The position numbers and the translations under genes are program-made. The notes under the pieces are model-generated. The model saw only the letters and a program-made list of their open reading frames with translations, had not been told where the DNA came from and did not search any database. DNA of 64,000 bases from Nocardia nova NBRC 15556 (lineage in GTDB: Bacteria > Actinomycetota > Actinomycetes > Mycobacteriales > Mycobacteriaceae): the NCBI RefSeq assembly GCF_001613005.1, contig NZ_BDBN01000032.1, forward strand, positions 1 to 64,000, given 5' to 3'. Numbering within the stretch: position 1 is the first letter of the stretch; the number at the start of each line of letters is the position of its first letter. Below are positions 45,871 to 54,324 of this stretch, in pieces.

Positions 45871-47400
45871 CTAGCGACGAAGGCGCCTCCAAAACCGCAT
45901 AGCATGCTTGTCGAACCTGAACATCCTCCAGTAATATTGATTAAGATTCGCATAATCCTTGAATTCGTCGAAATTCTCGGCAACGAGTTTCAGACCATGT
46001 GACACGGTGAAGGTCGCGGGGATTACTTCTTCAAACAGCCAATCGTAAGGAATCGTCTGACGAGGAAGCTCAAGCAGCTTCCCGATAAGACTAGTGTTAG
46101 TGACGCCCGAAAGGCGCAAAGTGGCAATTATACCCGTTGCGGTATCTTCACGGGACCAAAGTTGGTTAATAACTCGCCACAGTTCCGGTTGAACAGAAGG
46201 ATCTGAAAGGGTCACGTGTTTAGTTTTGTCTGCAGATTGGTTTAACTTGGCAATCTCCTCTAGGAGGGATGGCGTCAAGGCTGCTTGGGCAAGGGTAGCA
46301 AGCTCGACAGCCGAATCGGGTATTATTCTAGACAAATTCCTATTGCGTTTTCCCCACGCACCCTCATAAGCGGCGAGAAGACTCGCGCTAACGCCTGTTG
46401 TATCGGAGTCGCGCGCGACCATCCGCCGGTTATTGTTCGCGAGGAACTCAAGGACAACTTCTCGCAACTGCGAATTGCGAACTCCAGACTGCGAATTCAA
46501 CATATCGCACAGTTCTGCCCCTCGTCCGTTAGCAAATGCCTCAATAGCAGATGCGACCCGATTCCCATCCACAGTCCTCGGCTTCCCCTGCACACTGCCG
46601 ACACTCCCCATGTCCCACGCCACCGCCAGATCCCGACGCGTTTTAGCTGCGCCGAGTCGGTCGCGCAAAATCATCCACTCTTCATCACCGGCCTGAGCGA
46701 TAAATGGTCGTGAAGAAGAAATACCATCCGGATACCGGTCATCGCTTCGATCCGTTTCAGCCCGAATTACGAGCCTCCACAACGGCTCAGGATAGACTTG
46801 ATGCACCGCAATGCTGGAATGCACATCCCATATCTCGCTAAGTAGGCCCATCAAACCGCCCAGATAGGGAAGCTCATCGGCAGAAATATCGAGATACCTC
46901 CAATCGCTCTCTCTTAGCCGTGCTATGAGCGCCCCTACTCGCGCCCCATCGCCGTAACTAGCCGCTACAGGAACCAGTTCGTCTGAATCGAGGTCCCGAA
47001 GCTCAAGCTCGGAATCAACATCGAGCGATCGAGGCCGAACCAGAAGCTGCGGGTTTAACGAAGCGACGCAGGACACAGGAAGACTGAAAGCGTCCGAGAG
47101 GAGCATTTGGATACAATACCGCCCCGGCCTTCCTTTTCCATCCTCACCTTGGAAGGTCTTGTACCCCGTGATCGCTATTCCATCGATTACTTCCCTGAAC
47201 GGCAGAATAGCTTCCTGAAGCTTTGGATCGACAACTGGATGCCCAGCTAAAGGTTCAAACAGGGTCAGTTGTCTCGTTTCCTGAGCCAGCCATTGCAGTC
47301 TACTTTCGACGCCGGGTGATACTGCAACGAATCCAAATCCCGACTGTCCGAAGAGATTCTTATTGGACCACGTATAGATTGCCTGTCCAACTAATACCAT
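45871..47400 (-). CDS. GTPase-associated protein 1-like (GAP1-N2) protein
   Basis: A 509-residue protein that starts inside the stop codon of the GTPase gene (TGATG). Its opening, MVLVGQAIYTWSNKNLFGQSGFGFVAVSPGVESRLQWLA, is what I know as the GAP1-N2 domain, described in NTP-dependent conflict systems of multicellular bacteria. The middle and C-terminal ~350 residues are helical and unassigned (SQLREVVLEFLANNNRRMV, LSDPSVQPELWRVINQLW). In described systems GAP1 proteins accompany small GTPases and relay to effectors. Nothing in this protein itself looks like an enzyme. Moderately AT-rich coding suggests import. Confidence 0.7.
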   Translation of the reverse strand: MVLVGQAIYTWSNKNLFGQSGFGFVAVSPGVESRLQWLAQETRQLTLFEPLAGHPVVDPKLQEAILPFREVIDGIAITGYKTFQGEDGKGRPGRYCIQMLLSDAFSLPVSCVASLNPQLLVRPRSLDVDSELELRDLDSDELVPVAASYGDGARVGALIARLRESDWRYLDISADELPYLGGLMGLLSEIWDVHSSIAVHQVYPEPLWRLVIRAETDRSDDRYPDGISSSRPFIAQAGDEEWMILRDRLGAAKTRRDLAVAWDMGSVGSVQGKPRTVDGNRVASAIEAFANGRGAELCDMLNSQSGVRNSQLREVVLEFLANNNRRMVARDSDTTGVSASLLAAYEGAWGKRNRNLSRIIPDSAVELATLAQAALTPSLLEEIAKLNQSADKTKHVTLSDPSVQPELWRVINQLWSREDTATGIIATLRLSGVTNTSLIGKLLELPRQTIPYDWLFEEVIPATFTVSHGLKLVAENFDEFKDYANLNQYYWRMFRFDKHAMRFWRRLRR

Positions 47401-48500
47401 CACATACCACCCAGCGATATCGCGGAAGCCACCGGGCGCCAACAGCCATCGGGGCGCAAGGTTCCGCCGAATTCCTGCTTGCCGTAATCCATACCCAAAG
47501 CACTCACTCGCGCGAAACCAGTCTTTTCCTCTCCGAACCGTGCAATAGCTGTCGAGACAACAGGCTCAAGCCCTTCGGAGATGAGGAATTCTTGCACCTG
47601 TTTGGATTCTTCTCGAAGATACTTGTCTACTTCCTGCAGCGTTTTCGGCTGCGGCACATCGACTGACCAAGATCCGAATTTGTCAGCTTTCGACACAGTG
47701 ACAATTATCGGTATATTCACCTTGCGCTCAGTCACTTGCTCGATGCCATCCGCAAGTGTAGAGACCTGCTGCGGGCCAGCCAAATCTGTCCCTGGAACTA
47801 TCGGTTTCATAAATGCATCTCGGTCCGGAAATCCGTCCGGATCGAGTAGTAGTATGATCGCATCGCTCTCGTATAGGAAACGCCCGCTTTGCGCCGACTT
47901 CTGAACATTCCTTATGACCTCTCCAGAGACGTCAAACATCGCAAGACTCCTGCGAGTACCATCTGGAAGCTGCAATCGAGCGACGTACCCCTCATGGACC
48001 TCCTCCTCGGGGGTCGGGGGTAATGGTTGACCCTCACCGTAAACTAGATCGATTTTCGCTCTCAAAGCGTCGACTTGTGACGGCAAGATGCTTGCAGAGA
48101 TGCCGACCGGCCCCAACCTGCCCGTTGCGAAGATTTCAGCAGCTGTTCCGAGCAGATACGTTGATTTCGCCGCATTGACGTTGCCGGCCACCGTTATGAC
48201 GAAAGGCTTGTCAGCAAGCGCATCTATCACAACATGTCCATATGGACAGTACGGGTCGAATCCGCCACCCAAATTGGTGGCGTTCGCATATTTGTCAGCC
48301 CGCTTGAACCTAACTCGCCTACGAGAAGTATCGACCGCAGCGGGACGAACCTCAGACCACGGCCGAGCTCCTTCGGGCCATCCTTCCAGATCCTGGCCCG
48401 AGTGTCGCATCATTTGAGCGTGCATGCCGAAGCGCTGCAAACCGTAAATTTCAGTTAACGGATACTCTTGCAGGCAATGGCGACACTTTATCATCTCCAC
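47400..48500 (-). CDS. TRAFAC-type GTPase with zinc knuckle (double-GTPase-2-like)
   Basis: A 366-residue P-loop GTPase. The N-terminus MEMIKCRHCLQEY and FDPYCPYGHVVID give two pairs of metal ligands (C-x2-C ... C-x3-H), as in the zinc ribbons of conflict-system GTPases. The P-loop is AGNVNAAKSTYLLG (a G-x4-A-K-S-T form), switch region MFDVSGEVIRN, hydrophobic ILLLDPDGF, and the base-specificity motif VTVSKADKF (S/T-K-A-D). The GTG at 48500 has GGAGG nine bases ahead and is preferred to the ATG six bases later. It lies between the membrane protein and the GAP1-like gene in one operon. Confidence 0.75.
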   Translation of the reverse strand: MEMIKCRHCLQEYPLTEIYGLQRFGMHAQMMRHSGQDLEGWPEGARPWSEVRPAAVDTSRRRVRFKRADKYANATNLGGGFDPYCPYGHVVIDALADKPFVITVAGNVNAAKSTYLLGTAAEIFATGRLGPVGISASILPSQVDALRAKIDLVYGEGQPLPPTPEEEVHEGYVARLQLPDGTRRSLAMFDVSGEVIRNVQKSAQSGRFLYESDAIILLLDPDGFPDRDAFMKPIVPGTDLAGPQQVSTLADGIEQVTERKVNIPIIVTVSKADKFGSWSVDVPQPKTLQEVDKYLREESKQVQEFLISEGLEPVVSTAIARFGEEKTGFARVSALGMDYGKQEFGGTLRPDGCWRPVASAISLGGM

Positions 48501-48519
48501 TTTAAAAAATCCTCCATCA

Positions 48520-49341
48520 TCATCGGTTATCCCTTCGCTCAGTTTCTTCAGCTTCCTCCAACAATTGCTCGGCTTTCTGCGCTGCCCGACTGGGTTGTGT
48601 ATCGGGGTTTCGCACACGCTCCTCAGCCCGCCGCAGGGGTCCCTCAAGAATGCGGGGTACTTGCGTGATCATTCTGGCAAGGCGCCAAAATACGTATACC
48701 AATCGAGCAAGTAGAGGAGCGATTCCTTGCAACAAGAAGCGCCATAGCAGAATGAGTCTCTGCCACGATAACCTGAAGAGGTCGGAAATAAACTGCGACT
48801 TCAAGACGAAGTAAATGCCTGCAATGAGAGCATACAACACCAGAGTCTGCCATAAATTCAGCTCAAATACTGCCGACACGCCGAAGCCCACCGCTACAGC
48901 GAGGCAGATCCCGGCAACTGCGGTGGCCGACCTAGAGTAAACGTTAATTTTGTCAGGATATCTTCGGGCAACTACGAGCGCGAATGCCCGGAGAAGAACT
49001 AGGGCAATCGTCGCCCAGGCTAATACGATACTTGGACGGAATTCAAGTGTTCCGCCCACGTATCTCGCCGGATACCACAACCTCCCAAATGCGTCCCCGA
49101 CGCTCCCGAGTATATTGCTACCAAAATCAGCCACGTAGAATAGCAACGCTAAGCCAACTAGCAGCAGGCCCCATAGATCTCGGTTTCGTCTACGGTAGGC
49201 AGTCATTTCATAACCGAATACCCGAGCCCTTCCTGCAAGTGGCACACCTCCGGGCCATGCCACCTGGATGATCGCGAGTAGAAACGCGAACAGTAGGGCG
49301 GTCACTCCAGTGTACACAATCGTACTGTCGAGTCTATCCAT
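48520..49341 (-). CDS. Multi-TM membrane protein of the GTPase/GAP1 operon
   Basis: A 273-residue membrane protein with about six membrane segments (VYTGVTALLFAFLLAIIQVAW, LWGLLLVGLALLFYVADF, SIVLAWATIALVLLRAFALVV, ATAVAGICLAVAVGFGVSAVF, LWQTLVLYALIAGIYFVL, and a longer amphipathic stretch LLWRFLLQGIAPLLARLVYVF). It ends in a charged cytoplasmic tail (AAQKAEQLLEEAEETERRDNR). It is the first gene of the unit, 19 bases ahead of the GTPase. In a conflict system it would be the membrane effector or anchor. No family assigned. Confidence 0.6.
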   Translation of the reverse strand: MDRLDSTIVYTGVTALLFAFLLAIIQVAWPGGVPLAGRARVFGYEMTAYRRRNRDLWGLLLVGLALLFYVADFGSNILGSVGDAFGRLWYPARYVGGTLEFRPSIVLAWATIALVLLRAFALVVARRYPDKINVYSRSATAVAGICLAVAVGFGVSAVFELNLWQTLVLYALIAGIYFVLKSQFISDLFRLSWQRLILLWRFLLQGIAPLLARLVYVFWRLARMITQVPRILEGPLRRAEERVRNPDTQPSRAAQKAEQLLEEAEETERRDNR

Positions 49342-49386
49342 AGCAACCAAACTGTCCTCATCTTTTAAACAGTCGCGATAGAAAAC

Positions 49387-49425
49387 CCCCGAGAGATTTC
49401 CGGCGCTGCCGGAAATCTCTCGGGG
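49387..49425 (-). terminator. 17-bp intrinsic terminator with T tract
   Basis: CCCCGAGAGATTTCCGG and CCGGAAATCTCTCGGGG form a perfect 17-bp stem with a five-base loop. On the - strand it is followed by GTTTTC. It therefore ends a - strand transcript coming from the right (49476-49796 or beyond) before the GTPase operon begins. Confidence 0.85.
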
Positions 49426-49475
49426 TAGTCGTGGGAAGCCTTCTAGCGCGTGTATCGAATGATATTCGAAATACG

Positions 49476-49796
49476 TTACTGAGACCACCCAAACACGGAT
49501 CTGCTCTGACGACGGACTTTCGGCCAGTCGCGTACACGTACAACCAGGTAAGTCGCTTGAAGCGCAGCGCCAGGCCGGCCAACAGCGGCGGTAAACTCCT
49601 CAATATGATTCGGCCCGCAGAGCCATACCGATCCGACATACCCGGATGACATCCCTACCTCGGCGGGCGAGCTGTACTGCCGACAAGCGACATTTGCTGC
49701 CAACTTTCTCGCGGGCACTAGCGAACTAGGTCCGTACATGATAAAGGCCAATGCGCGAATCCAAGCAGGACCGGCGCAGATAACTGGAAGATGCAT
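49476..49796 (-). CDS. Possible small protein ahead of a strong terminator, 106 aa
   Basis: A 106-residue frame (YGPSSLVPARKLAANVACRQYSSPAEVGMSSGYVGSVWLCGPNHIEEFTAAVGRPG). No family recognised and no clear ribosome site. The argument for it is the strong terminator 51 bases after its stop on the same strand, which implies that something is transcribed here. An untranslated RNA is the alternative. Confidence 0.3.
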   Translation of the reverse strand: MHLPVICAGPAWIRALAFIMYGPSSLVPARKLAANVACRQYSSPAEVGMSSGYVGSVWLCGPNHIEEFTAAVGRPGAALQATYLVVRVRDWPKVRRQSRSVFGWSQ

Positions 49797-50150
49797 TTTT
49801 CAAAAACATCCAATCTCCTTGCCGTCACTCATTGGAACGCCATATCTTTCGATAGGCGAGCGCGCTCTTCGGTCGCGCCAGAGATCTCAGGCAAGGAGTC
49901 GAGGCACCACGTTCGTGATGCATTCGACTCCCTACCTGAGATGACCCCCACGTCTATTTATAACATTTTTGCTCTAAAAAGTAAATAGTAATCTTAGAGC
50001 GACCGGGAAATTCGGCGCCACGGCAAAAGACTAGCTTATGTCTTAACGCTGGTGTCATACAGGCGCCGTCCTCGGACCACCATTCATGAAGTAGTCTTCG
50101 ATGTACGCTTCCGCGGACTGAACCCGTAATCGCACCTGCGGACGACAGTT
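49797..50150. other. AT-rich intergenic stretch
   Basis: About 350 bases with no convincing gene, clearly AT-richer than the flanks (for example the run of A and T around 49960-50000). I see no clear repeat or RNA gene. Confidence 0.4.
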
Positions 50151-51743
50151 TCAGAACGAGTTGAGATCCGACGGCCTCGGCCAGGTGGTCGTGTCGCTGG
50201 AGGCCAGGATCTTCGTGGGGTCGTTGCGGTCGACGAGCACCAGCGCCCGTGCCGTGCTGGCCCTTTGGTCGTCGAGGGGCACGTTGAATACCAGATCGCC
50301 CTCCTGGATGGCGTGGTGCTGATCGTCGAAGCGCAGCGGTTTGAACGCTGTTTCACCGGGAGCGAGCATGGTGAAGTCCCAGAACGTGGCGAACCCGTCA
50401 TACGTGTACATGTTGCCGGGCAGGTCGATGCGGACGGCGTCATGAGGGGCGTTGGGCGGGACGGCCCACGTATCCTGGCCGTTCCATTTGATCGGCACCG
50501 GACGGTCGCCGGCCTGGGAGGTGACTGGCGGAGGCTGCCACCAGACGCTCGGATCTTTCGGGGTGACCACCAGTAGACGGATTGCTGCGTTCGGCGAGAT
50601 CGAAATATCGACCGCAAAGGGCGATTTATTGAACAGCAAGGGACGCAACTTGATCTGGCCCCGGCCGGGAATCGTGTCGACGCCATTCGCGGCGTGGAAA
50701 TCGCCGGTGCACCAGTACTCGACGCAGATCTCGACCTTGACCTGCCCCACCGCAGTCGCCGGAGGCGAGTTCTCACACACGTGGTCCGGGGAGAGCGGGA
50801 TGCCTGGCGCTGCCTGGTCGGTCGAACTCGGCGCCACGGTCGTTGCTCCGGCGACCACACTCGGGCGAGCGCTGCCCGAGCCGCGGTGGACGAAGATGAT
50901 CGTTCCGCCGATTACGAGCGCTATGACAGCGCCAAAGGCGGCAAGGTGCTTCCAATACCGTGTCCACCCGGTCTCTGCGCCTGCTTTGTTTGTTGCCCCG
51001 CCTTCTTCCGCTTCTGTATCGCGGGCCGAAGCATGCGTGTCGGCCTCGGCTGAACCATCCACTTGGGAGGTGGGGGTCGCTGGCCGGAGACGGGTGACCG
51101 GAGCATCGGCGGTGGGCTCCCGGACAGCCGACTCCTGCATTTTCGCCCGCGCAGTACGGACAACTCGATCCCGAGTTTCCGGGGTGGTGAGTTGTTCGAC
51201 GAGGTGGTCGATATACGCCTCACGAAACACGTCGAGGCTCTTGCTGCGCTTATCGCTCTCATTTTTGGGGTCGTTCAGCTGGAAAGGGTTTATGCCGATT
51301 GCGGCGTCGATATATCTCCGTCGCCCGCTGCCAGGCGTATCTCTACGAGTGCCGCCAGCGTTCTGCGGATACTTTCCGTCTATTCGCATCAGAACGCCGA
51401 TTGCCCATGCCATAGCCACCCGCGTGCGCGCGTCTCGCGATTCCAAATATTCACGAGGAGCGCCCATCAACTCTTCGGTGATGTCAGCATCTGACGGATG
51501 AATCGTGCGTAATACTGCATGCAAGACCGCGGGTTGCGTGAGGTCCAGGTTCTGGTCGGCAAGGAGGTAGGCGACCAGTGCCTGAAGATCACTCAACGAA
51601 GCAAGCAAGTGCTCGTTCAGTTGACCATCCTTGCCGACCAGGACACCGGTTCCATTTACCCAGCACTTCTTCAGGTCTTCGGCCGCCTCTTGCCTCATGG
51701 TGACGGTGGGGTCGGGCACGCCAAGAGAGTGCGATTCGGTCAT
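50151..51743 (-). CDS. Membrane-anchored protein of unknown function
   Basis: A 530-residue protein. Residues 1-~270 are cytoplasmic, helical at first (QLNEHLLASLSDLQALVAYLLADQNLDL, RVAMAWAIGVLMRIDGKYPQNAGGTR), then a low-complexity charged linker. One membrane segment follows (HLAAFGAVIALVIGGTIIFVH), then ~230 residues outside the cell in a beta-sandwich-like pattern with four cysteines (HVCENSP, VEICVEYWC). The ATG at 51743 is chosen for GGGGGATGG just upstream; an in-frame ATG at 51782 lacks a site. Could be a signal receptor; no enzyme motif seen. Confidence 0.6.
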   Translation of the reverse strand: MTESHSLGVPDPTVTMRQEAAEDLKKCWVNGTGVLVGKDGQLNEHLLASLSDLQALVAYLLADQNLDLTQPAVLHAVLRTIHPSDADITEELMGAPREYLESRDARTRVAMAWAIGVLMRIDGKYPQNAGGTRRDTPGSGRRRYIDAAIGINPFQLNDPKNESDKRSKSLDVFREAYIDHLVEQLTTPETRDRVVRTARAKMQESAVREPTADAPVTRLRPATPTSQVDGSAEADTHASARDTEAEEGGATNKAGAETGWTRYWKHLAAFGAVIALVIGGTIIFVHRGSGSARPSVVAGATTVAPSSTDQAAPGIPLSPDHVCENSPPATAVGQVKVEICVEYWCTGDFHAANGVDTIPGRGQIKLRPLLFNKSPFAVDISISPNAAIRLLVVTPKDPSVWWQPPPVTSQAGDRPVPIKWNGQDTWAVPPNAPHDAVRIDLPGNMYTYDGFATFWDFTMLAPGETAFKPLRFDDQHHAIQEGDLVFNVPLDDQRASTARALVLVDRNDPTKILASSDTTTWPRPSDLNSF

Positions 51744-51896
51744 CCATCCCCCATCTGCAAGCCGCTCGGATAAGCGTTTCATTCTAACGCTTCGAACCTG
51801 GAATCGCCCGTAGGTACAAAAACTCTAGCTATTTACTTACGCTAACGATTGTGTTATTACAAACGTTGGGCGCGCATGAGAGAGAGGATTTCTCTT

Positions 51897-52496
51897 ATGT
51901 CGCAAAAAAGTGGTGACACAGAACCGCCAAGGGATCCCGATAGGCCGACTGCCGACAACCAGGATGCGACTGGTGTAGGTCCGATCGCAGAACACATCAG
52001 GTGTGCCTGTGAGGATTTCTTTCGGAGCATGCAGAACGATCCGATCCTGCTAGAGGCCTATGCTCCCGAGGACCTCCCGACTGATCTCTGGACCTGGTTC
52101 GACATCTGGCTTGGGTACGAACGATGCCGGATCTTTTCAGGCGTCCACTATCCATGGCTGAACCCGGCGCGCGCCGAGGACGTCTGGCATGAGTTCTTAC
52201 AACTGGTGCCGACCATCTTCGCCGTCGTTGTCGACGAGCTGTGGAAGGACCCGGCCAAGATGGACTACATCGAACGCGACCCCAAGACCCTCAAGGAGAT
52301 ACAGAGGTGGCCTCGCCGGGCCTCGAAGGTCCTGACTCCCTCCCACTCGAAGGGCGAAACGCCCATCGACCTGGCTCCAATCTTGGCGCTCGTCGCCGGA
52401 GCAAACGGCAGCTGGCCAACGGTCGGCTTCCACCAACCCGTCCGCCGCGGCTTTATCGATAAGAGCGGCCCAACGGGCGGCCTACCCTTCAACTAA
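51897..52496 (+). CDS. Hypothetical protein, 199 aa
   Basis: A 199-residue soluble protein (GPIAEHIRCACEDFFRSMQNDPILLEAYAPEDLPTDLWTWFDIWLGYERCRIFSG). Aromatic and helical, no recognised domain. The ATG at 51897 follows GAGAGAGG; another ATG 21 bases earlier is less well placed. Divergent from the membrane-anchored protein and followed by a hairpin 38 bases after the stop. Confidence 0.55.
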   Translation: MSQKSGDTEPPRDPDRPTADNQDATGVGPIAEHIRCACEDFFRSMQNDPILLEAYAPEDLPTDLWTWFDIWLGYERCRIFSGVHYPWLNPARAEDVWHEFLQLVPTIFAVVVDELWKDPAKMDYIERDPKTLKEIQRWPRRASKVLTPSHSKGETPIDLAPILALVAGANGSWPTVGFHQPVRRGFIDKSGPTGGLPFN

Positions 52497-52534
52497 CCGA
52501 TCTATCCACCGCACCCACTAGCGCGCCCCCGCAT

Positions 52535-52563
52535 GCCCGCACCCCGAACACCGGGGCGCGGGC
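52535..52563 (+). terminator. Hairpin after the 199-aa gene
   Basis: GCCCGCACCCCG pairs with CGGGGCGCGGGC with one mismatch across a five-base loop, followed by TTCTCCTT. Terminates the gene at 51897-52496. Confidence 0.65.
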
Positions 52564-52623
52564 TTCTCCTTGCTCCGAACTGAACAGTCGGTGAGGACCT
52601 CTGGAGCAGGAGCAGCACACGCA

Positions 52624-52674
52624 GAACGGGCGCACCGAAGGGAACCGTTAGGTCGGAAGCCGGTGCGCCCGTTC
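52624..52674. terminator. 14-bp hairpin after DUF3892 gene
   Basis: GAACGGGCGCACCG and CGGTGCGCCCGTTC are perfect complements separated by 23 bases, 23 bases beyond the stop of the - strand DUF3892 gene. Probably its terminator. Confidence 0.6.
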
Positions 52675-52696
52675 ATGTGTGAGCTACTTATGCTGC

Positions 52697-52981
52697 CTAG
52701 AACCTCGGCAACGACAGCAGGTTGTTCGACCAGACACCATCAGATTTGGTCTGAAGGTACTTCGCGCGACCGCCTCCCGGAGTGACCACATGAACCCAGG
52801 CCCGCGGAGCCGGCGGCTGTTCGACGTACGCCTTACCGTCCTCGTTCTCGATCCAGGCAACAATCTCGGCCCGAGAGCTTTTGCGAGTCTCATTGGTTGC
52901 GGGGTTGGTCCACTGCACCTGCTGAATATGCTCGTGACCGTAGCCGCCCTCCAGATGGATGGCAGTGATACGAATAGCCAT
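52697..52981 (-). CDS. DUF3892 protein
   Basis: A 94-residue DUF3892 protein: MAIRITAIHLEGGYGHEHIQQVQWTNPATNETRKSSRAEIVAWIENEDGKAYV matches the family's strand pattern, with a histidine pair in GHEHI. The function is unknown. These small proteins turn up often in mobile and accessory regions. Flanked on both sides by hairpins, so it is probably its own transcription unit. Confidence 0.75.
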   Translation of the reverse strand: MAIRITAIHLEGGYGHEHIQQVQWTNPATNETRKSSRAEIVAWIENEDGKAYVEQPPAPRAWVHVVTPGGGRAKYLQTKSDGVWSNNLLSLPRF

Positions 52982-53028
52982 GTTGATCTTCTGACCTTTA
53001 CTTTCGTCGTTTCGATTTGCTCTGCGAA

Positions 53029-53109
53029 GTGAAGGCCGTACGCTTGGGGTGTATCGAGGGTTGCGTAGCGGCCTTCACGGCGAGGCGGGCACTACCAATG
53101 CCCGCCTCG
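53029..53109 (-). terminator. Tandem hairpins between MerR-like and DUF3892 genes
   Basis: CGAGGCGGGCA (53081-53091) with TGCCCGCCTCG (53099-53109) is a perfect 11-bp hairpin 20 bases beyond the stop of the MerR-like gene and is its probable terminator. Directly next to it, GTGAAGGCCG (53029-53038) and CGGCCTTCAC (53069-53078) form a second stem that could be part of the leader of the DUF3892 gene. Confidence 0.6.
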
Positions 53110-53129
53110 CTACTTGTATCTGTGGCTTC

Positions 53130-53846
53130 TCAATTGCTCACCTCCTCCTGCTTCGCCGCAACAGAGGTTTCGACCGTCTGATCGTCGGGATCAGGCGGAA
53201 GCTTCTCGTTAGGCTTCAGGCCGAGGATGACCGTGGTGGGATCAGTCGAGTAGTTCGGCGGCAACGCCAACGTAATGCGAGTGACAACGAACCAGTTGGG
53301 GTCGCCATCCCCGCCCTCCTCATCGGCCTGCCGTCGAGCGATCGCAAACCCGACCGTCGTCTCGGGTTCGATCGATCGCCGCCGCCGCCCGTCCTTGTCA
53401 ACGATCTCCACGGCGCGCTCCGGCAGTTGGCCGAGTGTGTCGATGACAAGTCTCGGGACGTTGATTGCCCCCTCCGACGATTCGACGTGCTGGCGTGCAA
53501 TGTATTCCAGCTCTTTCAAGTCCACCACTCCGGCCGATCGCGCCTGAATAAGGTACTTCCAAAGCGGGAGCAGTTCTTTCAAAGCTTCAATCGAGACGCC
53601 CACCTTGCGAGCACGCAAGATCCACTTCATCAAGTCGACCACGATTGCCGGGTACGCCCCCGCGCGGGAGCCGACACGCACGCTATGGGGTACGAGCCCA
53701 GCGGTCGTGGCGTAGAAGGTCAGCTGGCGAGAGGTCAACCGAAGACCGGACTGGCGGACCGCGGCGATCAGCTCGGACTTGGTGACCAGCTTGTCACTGC
53801 CTTGTAGCTGCAGGTACTCCAAGAACCCGTTCTCTTCGGTCGCCAA
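53130..53846 (-). CDS. MerR-like transcriptional regulator
   Basis: A 238-residue protein whose N-terminal part resembles a MerR-type winged helix: KSELIAAVRQSGLRLTSRQLTFYATTAGLVPHSVRVGSRAGAYPAIVVDLMKWILRARKVGVSIEALKELL. The C-terminal ~130 residues are acidic with a strand-rich block (NWFVVTRITLALPPNY). The start is a TTG preceded by AAGGTG. A perfect palindrome lies 24 bases upstream and is a likely autoregulatory operator. It may control the small accessory genes here or the conjugation genes that begin on the other side. Confidence 0.65.
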   Translation of the reverse strand: MATEENGFLEYLQLQGSDKLVTKSELIAAVRQSGLRLTSRQLTFYATTAGLVPHSVRVGSRAGAYPAIVVDLMKWILRARKVGVSIEALKELLPLWKYLIQARSAGVVDLKELEYIARQHVESSEGAINVPRLVIDTLGQLPERAVEIVDKDGRRRRSIEPETTVGFAIARRQADEEGGDGDPNWFVVTRITLALPPNYSTDPTTVILGLKPNEKLPPDPDDQTVETSVAAKQEEVSN

Positions 53847-53869
53847 TCCGTATCACCTTCACTGTCGTT

Positions 53870-53890
53870 CCGTACACCAGTAGTGTACGG
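53870..53890. promoter_or_regulatory. Palindromic operator ahead of MerR-like gene
   Basis: CCGTACAC and GTGTACGG are perfect complements around a five-base centre (CAGTA). The spacing and place, just upstream of the regulator's start, suit an operator. Confidence 0.65.
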
Positions 53891-54324
53891 CATGCCACCG
53901 ATATGGCCACACGACCAGTGTAGGTGACGTGTCCGACATCCCGGCTCACGCAGAGCGGCCGGTGCGCTTACTGCCGCGGAGAGATAGCTCGAACATCACT
54001 TCGCCCACAGCTTCGGCGCGAGCCCAGCACCCCGACGCCATCGAATCATTCACCCGCAAAGTATCCGCGAATCGATCCGCAAAGTCGATTTCAAAGCGGC
54101 CAGGCGACTTGCGCGCTCCAGCCAGAGTTGCCCATAACGGGCATAAAAGCTCGTTGAGCTGCAACTATATCGGATATTAGCCCGCAAATTTGATCTCGCT
54201 TGGCACGCAAGTTTGCGGTTGGTAAATCTTGACCTCGTCCAAACGGGAGCGCTGCAGCTCCCACTCAGCAACATCTCGTTGCACCATTCCGGCCATCCGG
54301 CCACCACTCTCAAGGAGCACCCGC
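53891..54324. other. Leader region of the conjugation-type operon
   Basis: About 430 bases with short frames but no convincing gene. CCGCAAATTTG (54182-54192) and CAAGTTTGCGG (54208-54218) form a hairpin with one mismatch. The operon's promoter is expected here; I see no strong -35/-10 pair. The ribosome site AAGGAG at 54312 marks the first gene. Confidence 0.45.
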
